NCBI RefSeq assembly: GCF_000715075.1
Contig: NC_134101.1
Coordinates: 136,848,237-136,912,236 of the forward strand
Direction of reading: 5' to 3'
From: Nicotiana tabacum
Lineage: Eukaryota; Streptophyta; Magnoliopsida; Solanales; Solanaceae
Length of the DNA stretch: 64,000 bases
Below are positions 43,440 through 55,326 of the stretch, in pieces. The notes under the pieces were generated by a model. The model did no database searches and was not told the origin of the DNA. It was given only the letters and a program-made list of their open reading frames with translations. The stretch's first letter is position 1; each line of letters opens with the position of its first letter. The translations under genes were made by a program, and so were the position numbers.

Positions 43440-45735
43440 GTTGCCTCTAATTCTATCATCACAGGTATTATACTGGTTTGTCACAGAGATGCATCGGTTG
43501 TATTCGATCCAGGCTCCACTTACTCTTATGTGTCTTCTTATTTTGCTCCACATTTGGGTGTACCTCGGGATTCTTTGAGTTCCCCTGTTTATGTTTCTAC
43601 TCCTGTGGGAGATTCTCTTGTTGTGGACCGCATTTATCGGTCGTATTTGGTTGTTCTTAGTGGTTTTGAGACCAGAGCCGATTTATTATAGCTCAACATG
43701 GTAGATTTTGATATTATCTTGGGCATGGACTAGTTGTCGCCCCATTTTACTATTCTTGATTGTCACACCAAAACCATGATGCTGGTTGTGCCAGGTATAC
43801 CGCTTGTTGAGTAGAGGGGCACTTTAGATCACAATCCCAGTAGCGTTATTTCTTTTCATAAAGCTCAGCGTATGGTTGAGAAGGGGTGTGACGCGTATTT
43901 AGCTTATGTGAGAGATGTCAATATTGATACCCTTTCAGTTGATTCAGTCCCAGTAGTACGGGATTTTCCCGATGTGTTTCCCACTGATCTTTCGGGCATG
44001 CCGACTGATAGAGATATTGATTTTGGCATTAATTTATTGCTAGGCACTCAGCCCATTTTTATTCCTCTGTATCGTATGGCTCCTCCTGAGTTGAATGAGT
44101 TGAAGGATCAGTTACAGGAATTACTTGATTAGGGTTTTATTCGGCCTAGTGTATCACCTTGGGGTGCTCCTGTCTTGTTTGTCAAGAAAAAGGATGGTTC
44201 TATGCGTATGTGTATTGATTATCGCCAGTTGAACATGGTTACAGTGAAGAACCATTATCCTTTGCCTCGTATTGATGATCTGTTTGACCAACTTCAGGGC
44301 GCACGGGTGTTTTCTAAGATTGACTTGCACTCAGGTTACCATCAGTTGAAGATTCCGGAGCCAGATATCCCGAAGACTACTTTCAGGACTCGGTATAGTC
44401 ATTAAGAGTTCCTTGTAATGTCAGCACCAATGCTACAGTAGCCTTTACGCATTTGATGTACAGTGTGTTCCGGCTGTATCTTGACTCGTTCGTCATTGTC
44501 TTTATTGATGATATTCTGGTGTATTCCCGGAGTCGAGAAGATCATGAGCAGCACCTGAGGACTGTGCTTCAGACTCTGAGAGAGAAGAAGTTATATGCTA
44601 AGTTCTCGAAATGTGTTTTTGGTTGGATTCCGTGGCATTCTTAGGCCACGTGGTATCGAGTTAGGGTATTCAGATGGATCTGAAGAAAGTAGAGGCCGTG
44701 CAAGTTGGCCTAGACCATCCTCAACTACAGAGATCCGCAGTTTTCTTGGCTTGCCAGGTTACTACCGCCGTTTTGTTTAGGGGTTTTCATCGATTGCAGC
44801 CCCTATGACCAGACTGACCCAGAAGGGTGCTCCGTTCCAGTGGATGGAAGAGTGTGATGAGAGCTTTCTGAAGCTCAAGACAGCTTTGACTATAGCCCCA
44901 ATTTTGATACTGCCTATAGATTCGGGGTCTTATACGGTCTATTGTGATGCCTTGAGGATTGGCCTCGGAGCGGTGTTTATGCAGGACAGTAGGGTGACTG
45001 CCTACGCGTCCAGAAAGTTGAAGGTACATGAGAAAAATTATCCCATCCACGACCTTGAGTTAGCTGCCATTGTTCACGCCCTGAAGATCTGGCGTCATTA
45101 TTTGTATGGGGTTTCTTGTGAGATTTATACTGATCATCGGAGCTTGCAGCACCTGTTCAAGCAAAAGGATCTAAATTTGCATTAGAGGAGATGGTTAGAG
45201 TTGCTGAAGGATTATGATATCACTCTTTTGTATCACCCGGGCAAGGCCAATGTGGTGGCCAATGCCTTGAGTCGCCGGGAAGAGAGTTTGGGGAGTTTGG
45301 CTTATTTACCAGCATCGGAGAGATCTATGGTGATGGATGTTCAGGCCTTAGCTAGCCAGTTTGTGAGTGGATCTTTCGGAGCCTAGTCGGGTTCTAGCTT
45401 GCGTGGTTTCTCTGTCTTCCTTATTTGATCGTATCAGGGAGCGTCTATATGATGACCCTCATTTGCTTGTCCTCAAGGACAAGGTTCCGCATGGTGATGC
45501 CAGAGATATGGCTATTGGTGATAACGGAGTATTGAGGATGTAGGGTCGGATTTGTGTACCCAATGTTGATGGGCTTTGGGAGATGATTCTGGAAGAGGCC
45601 CATAATTTGTGGTATTCCATTCATCCAGGTGCCGCGAAGATGTATCAGGATTTGAGGCAGCACTATTGGTGGAGGCGGATGAAGATAGATATAGTTGGAT
45701 TTGTAACTCAGCGCCTCAACTGTCAGCAGGTAAAG
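43440..45735 (+). pseudogene. Tekay protease, reverse transcriptase, RNase H and integrase N-terminus
   Basis: Protease near 43500 (FDPGSTYSYVSS, then DFDIILGMD with a stop replacing Trp). Reverse transcriptase: [20 protein letters not shown] (44175), [15 protein letters not shown], and the intact catalytic FIDDILVYS (about 44500-44526), though upstream of it the frame is broken near 44403-44440. RNase [17 protein letters not shown] and [14 protein letters not shown] (44805-45185). Integrase zinc region starts with HPGAAKMYQDLRQHYWW and breaks at NCQQVK (45735) where the inner element inserts. Confidence 0.88.
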
Positions 45736-48161
45736 TGTCACGCCCCGAACTTGGGGGGCGAGACCGACACCCAATGCCTCACCTATCCTTGCGTACCAAC
45801 TTGCAACTAAAGGGCTCTAAACATATGATGTCATACTTTGGCCATGGGCCACATTGTAAGACGACTGCGAATGCTAACTAAATGTCACTATAAAACTGGG
45901 CCGACAAGGCCGTCATAATTATTACAGCTGACAAACCAACCAAATATACATACAAGACTTGGAAGCCCAACATACTATACTAACTGACATGATATGTCTA
46001 CAAGCCTCTACTGATGGATATACTGTGATCGAAACAGCTCCCTGACCTACTCATAACATATATACATATATATACAAGATGTACATAAGGCTCTAGACCC
46101 GAAAACTCCGAAAGGCATGGAGCTTACCGATCAAGCTGAACTCGGGCAACACGTATTGAAGAGGCCTACTCGTCTGTCTATCCGACCTGCACGCATGAAA
46201 TGCAGTGCCCCTAGAAAAGGGACGTCAGTACGAAATAATGCACTGAGTATGTAAGACAATATACTGAAAGATGAAACTGAACTGACAATATAATAACTGC
46301 AAGTACCTGGAAGTTAAAGATAATCTGAAGATATGCTTACCTGCTGATACTGACTCAATTCTCTCAATATATTAGGTAAAATAGCTGTCCGGCCCTATAA
46401 GGCTCGGTATACATATATATCTGCTCTGCCGTAGTTGGCTCGCTCTTAAGCGCTCGGCCATACTAGGCTCTGTATCTCGACCATGCTGGGCTCGCTCATA
46501 CGCGCTCGACCATAGTAGGCTCGGTATATATATAACTGCTCTGTTGTAGTAGGCTCGCTCATACGCGCTCGACCATACTAGGCTCTGTATCTCGACCAAC
46601 TGGGCTCGCTCATAAGCGCTCGGCCATAATAGGATCGATATATAACTTACCATTTGATCAGAGCTTGCCCAATAGGGGCCTGTCCATCGATTATAACTCG
46701 ATGGTAATGAAAATACTTTTAATTCTGTATATATGTAACTTCCCTGCTCTCTTGAATGGAAGAAGGAAATACTCAACTGAATATGAAATCCCGATAAGGA
46801 GAATATTATAACTTATAACACTAGAAAAATATATGCAATTTACGAGACTAGCAAAATATACGTAAATTCCGGGATATGAATGTAATGACGAGATCATGCC
46901 AAATGAAAGAAGAGCTTAGCCTTAACATATATACCTGAACCGATTCTCTTTTGCGAAAACACATAATGACGGATTGAAGTAGAGAAAATTCCATATGATA
47001 TTCTTGAAAAAGATTGCACTGAACTCCTTTATAATTGTAAATAGGAAGTAAATGATTCTATCCATGAGTAGATACAGATACCTTATTTGTCAACAAATAA
47101 TCATTTTCCTTCTTTTTTTTATTTTTTGCAGAAAGAGCTCAAATATGATCTTGGAATATTATCCTCTCAACTACCAACGCTCCAATTACAATTACTGTAG
47201 GCAACACCACAAAGTAAAGATACGAAGAACAACCACCATTATATCCGGATATCCGTGAAAGTCTAGCTTCGCCCTCTTGTTTAATCTCAGCACCCAACCC
47301 CTATAGGTCATGTATCCCCCTTCTCTTTTTACGGTGAAAACTTGGCCAGAAAGCCAAGGACATAAAATGAGGTGAAACAAGTAAACAATCATTGAAAGCC
47401 ATACTAATGGAACATTGTATAGCTCCGACAGAATCCACATAGTACAACTTACTAGTCCTTTTATTACTAATGAAATTCTTGTAAGTATACTGCCTATTAC
47501 AAACTAAAGAGATAGCTTTTTTTTTTTGGAATGAGAATGACGGAAAGAATTAACAATTAAAAGGACACTAGAATGAAAACACTTACCGTAACTATCTTGA
47601 TACACACAAATCCATTCAAATATATCCTCCAAATGATTTTCAACCTTGCCACATATTCTCATGAGTTAAGAGTCATACCTATGCTTTAAGAAGGTGCTAA
47701 CATGTGGGGGTGTTTTACTATTTATCTACTTATTAGGTAATTAGGTAGTGTCTCGTTACCCAGTAGTTAATCAGTTACCCGTATAATTTAAAAATTGTCT
47801 CAACTTAATTAAATACTACTCTCTTTTAACATACCTTGTACACCTTACTATCATGGCAATGTAGTACCTTGTATGGTACTAGTCCATAAATACCATGTAT
47901 TTTAGCTCGGGCCGTATTTTATCCCAACATGCCAAACTTTGACAAAAAATTCATTTTCTTAGATTTGCTCCCCTTTCACATTCGGGAATTTACTAATCAC
48001 CTATGAAATAGCATTATCCTTATAATCCTCAAATAATCTTTTTCCTTGGACTGGTGTCAATTTCCTTACGACAAATTCAACGTAAAATACTGCAGGGTGC
48101 AACATCGTCGTAACATAATAATGCGGGATGTATTATTGATGTAATATTGTGGGGCATAACA
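45736..48161 (-). repeat. LTR of the inner element, left copy (3' LTR)
   Basis: Plus-strand start tgtcacgccccgaacttg, end ggggcataaca. Contains a gctcgctcata-type minisatellite (46380-46640). Confidence 0.92.
46380..46640. repeat. Minisatellite in the inner-element LTR, left copy
   Basis: Repeats of gtaggctcgctcatacgcgc, tcgaccatactaggctctgt and ctcggtatatatata at alternating spacing. Counterpart at 52385-52640. Open frames here reflect the repeat only. Confidence 0.85.
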
Positions 48162-48180
48162 TCATTCCCCCCTTTGGAAC
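48162..48180 (-). other. Polypurine tract of the inner element
   Basis: On the minus strand caaagggggggaatga directly precedes the LTR start tgttatgcc. The bases further upstream (cattcgaagacgaatgtt) match the usual 3' end of Tekay/Del-type chromoviruses, also seen at 55291. Confidence 0.8.
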
Positions 48181-51100
48181 ATTCGTCTTCGAATGTTGAC
48201 TGATGCTCTTTATCATTCTCGTAACTTATAGCTCTTGTGGAAAACCTTAATACTCTTCTTGCCATTTAAGCAGTTGCTCTGTGAATAAATCCAAAGTCTA
48301 GGGTATTCCCCCCTTCAGACTTTTTACTCATATCATGACCTGTGGTCGAAATTTTCCTAATCTTGCAACTTCTGTTACCTTCTGTCATGCAGCCTGTATG
48401 ACCCTTGCTTTGTAGGTGCAATTATGCGATTCATCTTTTCTTTTTCCTTTTATCTTTTAGTCAATCTGTAGGCCTTAATTTGTATATATAAGGCTTAATA
48501 GGATGCCTCTCTAGGCCTCTATAGGGATACTGAAGTCCTTTGCTCGATAATTTGTAGAACTTGCGAATATGGACATATCTTATTTCATTGATCTGGCTAT
48601 CCATTCATATGACTTTATTGCATTTCCATGGGTTATACTATACCATAATTTTTTTTACTTCAATCTATCTGTAATGAGGTATGCTTACCAAGCTCCCAGT
48701 TACTTTTGTTACCTATCCTTTAGGTATAAATCTCAGTCCTTCAATACTCCTTCATTACCGTTCATCTTAAGAATCATGGCCTAATCTTATGTCATACTTT
48801 GTAACTTGTATCTGACCATTGTTGATTCGCCTCAATATTGATCTATAATCTTCTACTTTGAAGACTTGAAACTTCTTACGTAATACATTACCGCTAGGGC
48901 TTACGTTGCATGAGGAATATTTGAAGCGATTTCCATAATTATATTTCATAGTGTCTCAATGTGATTCACCTTATGGGGGTATCCTAATTTCGTGCCGCCA
49001 GCAAAATCTTTTCTCCTTCTCTTCTTCTATTTTCTTTTTTTTTTCAAATCATTATTCAAACGAAGGCCCAACGTCATTCTTTTCACTTGCCTTTCCTCAT
49101 CCTTACTCATGTTTCCTTAAAACTTTGTCGCTCTACCATACTTTAGCTTGCGACCTATACATATCCATATATAAACTTTATTTCAACTTGCTTGCGCCAT
49201 AGATTTCCTTATGTTATTCTTGAATTTCAAGCGAGACATCACATTGTCTCCAAGTTTTTCTCCATACTCTTAAATAGATCTCTCAGTACTTAGAAACCAT
49301 AGGCTGGAAGACATGCCGCCGGCGATGCCACTATCATTCCCAGTTATTGGACTCCCGTGCTTATATCCTACTATCTAAAATATGGACTATTCACCACTTT
49401 CTGCATTTGAGTATGTCGTACGTTGTTCACTTTTACCTTACTTACTTAAAATTTTGTATCATATCTTTTATCTCCTTCATAACCTCCCTTCCACCTAGGT
49501 GTAATTCACGTCCATAACTTGAAGCTCTATTATAATACTAGAACCTCTGGTACATATACAATCCGGTGGGAGCTTCGTACTGGCTTCTTATGAGGCTGAT
49601 ACTTCCTCTAACTGGGTTCCTTGGAGAGCCATTATAGATTATGGTTGTTGTGTTATTTCTCTTGAACATCTGATACTAAGAGTGATTCTGTCATGTTCTC
49701 AAGCACAACTTTTATAATTTTTCTAGGTCCAATAATCAGACTCCTGATTTACTTGGGTGATGTAATTCTTTAGTTTCCTATTCCTTTAGACCAGCCTTTA
49801 CGTAGGCTTAAGCTATCTTCCGATCTGTGGCTCATGGTATCAGTTATTACCTTAGACTTTCATGGGAGTTATGGAATATCCATGGTACACTTCTAACGAT
49901 TAAATCCTTTGTTTATGCCCTGGGCTCAATTCTTTCTTTTAACTTATACCGAAGTCTTCTATGGCTGGATGATTGTCAACAAATATGCTGCCTGGATAAT
50001 GCTCCAAAATCTTTAGTGTATCCATAACGTACTAACTCTGGTTCATTGATCAAATAATTCTTTCGTTCCATCTTAGCTTTCTTTCAACGTAAGCTATTAC
50101 TTTTCCTGGTCTTTCTGCCCCCTTGTTGTATCCATACTTAGTATATCTTAGTGCCCACACATGCCAGAGTTTTCATACAACTCATCTGATCTCTAATATT
50201 ACTTTTAATTCTTACTTTCCATTCATTAGCCACGGTAGGGGCCACTTTCCTTTGGAATGTTTACAATGTTGTTACGAGATTGTTGTTACACGACCATTTC
50301 CTCTTTAGGTCGTTGTGCTTAGGTAAAGCCTTCCTTCTTATCTCCTCCGCTAATCTTTCATTGTAGTACTTAGGGAGAACCCTTGACTCTCATAAAGTTG
50401 TGAGCTTATTACGGACCTTTTTAATGTCTTTACTTGTCTATAATCATCCGTAGTTGCTTACTTCCATGTCCTTGTGCTTGTATGGTTGCTTCTGAATTGA
50501 TATCTTGACTGCCTTCCCAGTGGCACTTTCTTTATCCCCGTAACACACATATGGTACCTTTAACCACCCCGACTCTTGTTTGAATATATCTCAAGTATCA
50601 TAATGATATTCTTCGAGGCTGAACTCTCCATGTTGGGTTCTACTATGTTTATCTTGTTTAGCAGCCCATACTAATTTCTGTTACTCTGGGGATTAACTCT
50701 CCCCTCTGGTAGTCGCATTGGACTCACAAACTTATTTCTCAAAATGAAGATATAACCTTATGACCTATACTCTTTTGTTGTATTAAGGCCCATCACCTTT
50801 CGTATCTTTATTCATTTGACTATAGGTTTTGTAACACACTACCGTTTTCATCCATGTATCACACTCTATTCATAATGTTTCCTTATCTCTCTTCCCATTA
50901 TTCTGCTAATATTTCTGCATATTCCTTTTCTTGTGAAAACTTCAATACGACATTCTTTCGCTTTTAGCTTTCCTTTGCTCCATATCTGGCCGCACTATTT
51001 TAAAATGTACCATCTGGGTGTCTCATAAGGAGATCTATTAGCACATTTGCCTTATCCTTCGAAAATGTCAACTGACACAAACAATTCATCCATCATATCT

Positions 51101-51706
51101 TCTTATACTATTTTCTATTAACCTCCATAGGGCATATCTGGAATGGGTGTGGCCAATTGTATATACCTCTGTTACATTTGAATATAACATCAAAAAGCTT
51201 ATGTTCCTCTGCCTGAATTATAAACACTGTTAACCTTTGTTAACTGGGCGCCTCATACCCTTCTTGATCTTGCTTCCTTTACTTGCTGAAACTTGTACTT
51301 ATCTTTTTAATCTCTCATTGTCCTTCACCATAAAGATGAATATGCATTCTTGCCTTAAGGCTTCTTATCAGAAAGCTTACACCTTTAAGTACACTCATGA
51401 TCTGCTAAAGACCTCATATTTACTTATCGTAGGCATCATACAAAAATCGAATTCCTCTGACTCAGCTCTCCCACAACTATCTCTCTTTCCAACCGTCTTT
51501 CCGGATGTAGGTATCGTCTTATTACGAATAATATAGAATTTTGAAATTTGACTTCTTATAAGTGAGCTCTACCACACGATCTAGAGTAAGAAGAAAGAGT
51601 AACAGTCCTAAATTCCCTATAGCCTCTTGCATATAAGTGAGATGCATAACACACCAATAAATAAGACTTTACTAGACACGGCTTGTAGACTCCTTAGGAT
51701 AGAACT
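48181..51706 (-). other. Interior of the inner element, no coding domain recognised
   Basis: Both strands carry only short frames (up to about 100 codons) with no retroviral motif. The plus strand is T/C-rich, so the sense strand is A/G-rich. One weak trace, DKANVLIDLLMR on the minus strand near 51020-51054, resembles the RNase H tail of gypsy elements but is too short to rely on. Confidence 0.5.
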
Positions 51707-51722
51707 GCTCTGATACCACTTT
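51707..51722 (-). other. Primer-binding site of the inner element (initiator tRNA-Met type)
   Basis: On the minus strand aaagtggtatcagagc follows the LTR end gggcgtgaca. Confidence 0.88.
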
Positions 51723-54154
51723 TGTCACGCCCCGAACTTGGGGGGCGAGACCGACACCTAGTGCCTCACCTATCCTTGCGTACCAACTTGCAACTAAGGG
51801 GCTCTGAACATATGATATCATACTTTGGCCATGGGCCACATTGTAAGACGACTGCGAATGCTGACTAAATGTCAATATAAAACTAGGCCGACAAGGCCGT
51901 CATAATTATTACAGCTGACAAACCAACCAAATATACATACAAGGCTTGGAAGCCCAACATACTACACTAACTGACATGATATGTCTACAAGCCTCTACTG
52001 ATGGATATACTGTGATCGAAACAGCTCCCTGACCTACTCATAACATATATACATATATATACAAGATGTACATAAGGCTCTAGACCCGAAAACTCCGAAA
52101 GGCATGGATCTTACTGATCAAGCTGAACTTGGGCAACATGTATTGAAGAGGCCTACTCGTCTGTCTGTCCGACCTGCACGCATGAAATGCAGTACCCCCA
52201 TAAAAGGGACGTCAGTACGAAATAACGTACTGAGTATGTAAGGCAATATACTGAAAGCTGAAACTGAATTGACAATATAATAACTACAAGTAGCTGGAAG
52301 TCAAAGATAATCTGAAGATATGCTTACTTGCTGATACTGACTCAATTCTCTCAATATATTAGGTAAAATAGCTATCCGGCCCTATAAGGCTCGGTATACA
52401 TATATATATGCTCTACCGTAGTAGGCTCGCTCATAAGCGCTCGACCATACTAGGCTCTGTATCTCGACCATGCTGGGCTCGCTCATACGCGCTCGGCCAC
52501 AGTAGGCTCAGTATATATATAACTGCTTTGCCGTAGTAGGCTCGCTTATATGCGCTCAACCATACTAGGCTCTATATCTCGACCAACTGGGCTCGCTCAT
52601 AAGTGCTCGACCACAATAGGATCGGTATATAACTTACCATCTGATCAAAGGTTGCCCAATAGGGGCCTGCCCATCGATTATTACTCGATGGTAATGAAAA
52701 TACTTTTAATATTGTATATATGTAACTTCCCTGCTCTATTGACTAGAAGAAAGAAATACTCAACTGAAAATGAAATACCGATAAGGAGAATATTTTAACT
52801 TACAACGCTAGAAAAATATACGCAATTTGCGAGACTAGCAAAATATACGTAAATTTCGGGATATGAATGTAATGACGAGATCATGTCAAATGAAACAAGA
52901 GCTTAGCCTTAACAAATATACCTGAACCAATTCTCTTTTGCGAAAACACGTAATGACGGATTGAAGTAGAGAAAATTCCATATGATATTCTTGAAAAAGA
53001 TTGCACTTTATTCCTTTATAATTGTAAATAGGAAGTAAATGATTCTATCCATGAGTAGATGCAGATACCTTATTTGTCAACAAATAATCATTTTCCTTCT
53101 TCTTCTTTTTTTTTGTTGCAGAAAGAGGTCAAAGATGATCTTGGAATATTATCCTCTCAGCTACCAACGCCCCAATTACAATTACTGTAGGAAACACCAT
53201 AAAGTAAAGATACGAAGAACAACCACTATTATATCTGGATATCCGTGAAAGTCTAGCTTCGCCCTCTTGTTTAATCTCAGCACCCAACCCCTATAGGTCA
53301 TGTATCCGCTTTCTTTTTTTGCGGTGAAAACTTGGCCAGAAAGCCAAGGACATAAAATGAGGTAAAACAAGTAAATAATCACTGAAAGCCATACTAATGG
53401 AACATTGTATAGCTCCGACAGAATCCACATAGTACAACTTACTAGTGCTTTTATTACTAATGAAATTCATATAAGTATACTGCCTATTACAAACTAAAGA
53501 GATAACTTCTTCTTTTTTTGGAATGAGAATGATGGAAAGAACTAACAATTAAAAGGACACTAGAATGAAAACACTTACCGTAACTATCTTGATACACATA
53601 AATCCATTCAAATATATCCTCTAAATGATTTTCAACCTTGCCACCTATTCTCATGAGTTAAGAGTCATACCTATGCTTTAAGAGGGTGCTAACATGTGGG
53701 GGTGTTTTAATATTTATCTACTTATTGGGTAATTAGGTAGTGTCCCGTTACTCGGTAATTAATCAATTACCCGTATAATTTAAAAATTGTCTCAACTTAA
53801 TTAAATACTACTCTCTTTTAACATACCTTGTACACCTTACTATCATGGCCATGTAGTACCTTGTATGGCACTAGTCCATAAATACCGAGTATTTTAACTC
53901 GGACCGTATTTTATCCCAACATGCCAAACTTTGACAAAAAATTCGTTTTCTTAGACTTGCTCCCCCTTTCACATTCGTGAATTTACTAATCACTTGTGAA
54001 ATAGCATTATCCATATAATCCCCAAATAATCTTTTTCCTTGGACTGATGTCAATTACCTTACGACAAATTCAACGTAAAATACTGCAGGGTGCAACATCG
54101 TCATAACATAATACTGCGGGATGTATTATTGATGTAATATTGTGGGGCGTAACA
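51723..54154 (-). repeat. LTR of the inner element, right copy (5' LTR)
   Basis: Matches 45736-48161 along its length with scattered substitutions. Ends ggggcgtaaca on the plus strand. Includes the minisatellite at 52385-52640. Confidence 0.92.
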
Positions 54155-55300
54155 TGAAGTATGAGCACCAAAGACCGGGTAGGTTGCTTCAACAGATAGA
54201 GATTCCGAAGTGGAAGTGGGAGCGAATGACCGTGGACTTTGTTGTTGGGCTCCTGCAGACTTTGAGAAAGTTCGATGCTATTTGGGTGATTGCGGAACGG
54301 CTGACCAAGTCCGCTCACTTCATTCTTATGTGTACTACTTATTCTTCGGAGTGGTTGGCGGAGATTTACATCCGAGAGGTTATTCGTTTGCATGGTATTC
54401 CAGTTTCCATCATTTCAAACAGAGGTACTCAGTTCACATCACGATTCTGGAGGGTTGTTCAGCATGAGTTGGGTACTTGGGTGAGTTGAGTACAACATTT
54501 CACCCTCAGATGGACGGACAATCCGAGTGCACTATTTAGATTCTTGAGGATATGCTCCGTGCGTGTGTGATTGAGTTTGATGGGTCTTAGGATCAGTTCT
54601 TGCTACTGGCGGAGTTTGCCTACAACAACAGCTATTAGTCCAGCATTCAGATGGCACCGTATGAGGCTTTAAATGGTAGGTGGTGTAGATCCTCGGTGGG
54701 TTGGTTTTAGTCGGGTGAGGCCAGATTATCGGGCAAAGAATTGGTTTAGGATGCTTTGGAGAAGGTTAAGGTGATTCAGGATAGACTCCATACATCCTAG
54801 TCCAGACAGAAGAGTTATGCGGACCGGAAGGTTCGTGATGCTTCCTATATGGTTGGAGAGCGGGTTCTGCTTCAGGCTTCTCCTATGAAGGGCGTTATGA
54901 GATTTGGGAAGAAGGGGAAATTGAGTCCGAGGTTTATTGGTCCTTTTGACCTATTGAGGCGTGTTGGGGAGGTTTCCTATGAGCTTGCCTTACCTCCCAG
55001 CTTGGTAGGAGTTCATCCGGTATTTCATATTTCGATACTCCAGAGGTACTACGGTGATCCGTCACACGTGTTGGATTTCAGCTCAGTCCAGTTGGACAAG
55101 GATCTATCTTATGCTGAGGAGCCAGTGGCAATATTGGACAGGCATGTTAGAAAGTTGAGGTCAAAGAACATTGCATCAGTAAAGGTTCAGTGGCGGGGTC
55201 AGCCGGTCGAGGAGGCGACCTAGGAGACCGAGCAGGATATGTGCAGTCGTTACCATCATCTTTTCACTACTTCAGGTATGTCTCTATACTCGTTCGAGGA
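54155..55300 (+). pseudogene. Tekay integrase core and chromodomain, right part
   Basis: Resumes at YEHQRPGRLLQQIEIP, in register with NCQQVK at 45735. Integrase core: WERMTVDFVVGLLQT (first Asp), FISNRGTQ-type second acidic region read as SIISNRGTQFTSRFW (Asp replaced by Asn), then a frameshift near 54485 before the E motif (DGQSECTI-like). The GPF/Y region reads RFIGPFDLLRRVGEVSYELA. A C-terminal chromodomain-like end (EEPVAILDRHVRKLRS, VKVQWRGQPVEEAT) stops at 55221, where TAG replaces the expected Trp codon. Confidence 0.85.
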
Positions 55301-55312
55301 CGAATGAATGTT

Positions 55313-55326
55313 TAAGTCTAGGATGA
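55313..55326 (+). other. Tekay polypurine tract, eroded
   Basis: taagtctaggatga follows gttcgaggacgaatg. It aligns with the purer tract of related elements and precedes the LTR start tataacgtccc. Confidence 0.55.

Larger units (their letters stand above)
45736..54154 (-). mobile_element. Non-coding LTR retroelement (LARD-like) nested in the Tekay integrase
   Basis: LTRs 45736-48161 (2426 bp) and 51723-54154 (2432 bp). Orientation is minus: next to 51723 the plus strand carries gctctgataccact, the complement of an initiator-Met primer-binding site, and next to 48161 it carries tcattccccccctttgg, the complement of a polypurine tract. Flanks taaag and tgaag agree at 4 of 5 bases, fitting a 5-bp target duplication. 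The 3.56-kb interior has no recognisable gag-pol. Long LTRs with a non-coding interior define large retrotransposon derivatives. Spot LTR divergence is about 4%. Confidence 0.85.

Noticed and set aside
46372..46776. 134-codon frame with repeated SSAYERA residues
   Set aside because: A translation of the LTR minisatellite, with a matching but diverged and shifted counterpart in the other LTR.
51010..51066. Minus-strand DKANVLIDLLMR resembling the GKANVVADALSR motif of gypsy RNase H tails
   Set aside because: A single short match without neighbouring reverse transcriptase or integrase motifs in a 3.5-kb interior. It could be chance, so pol ancestry is not claimed.
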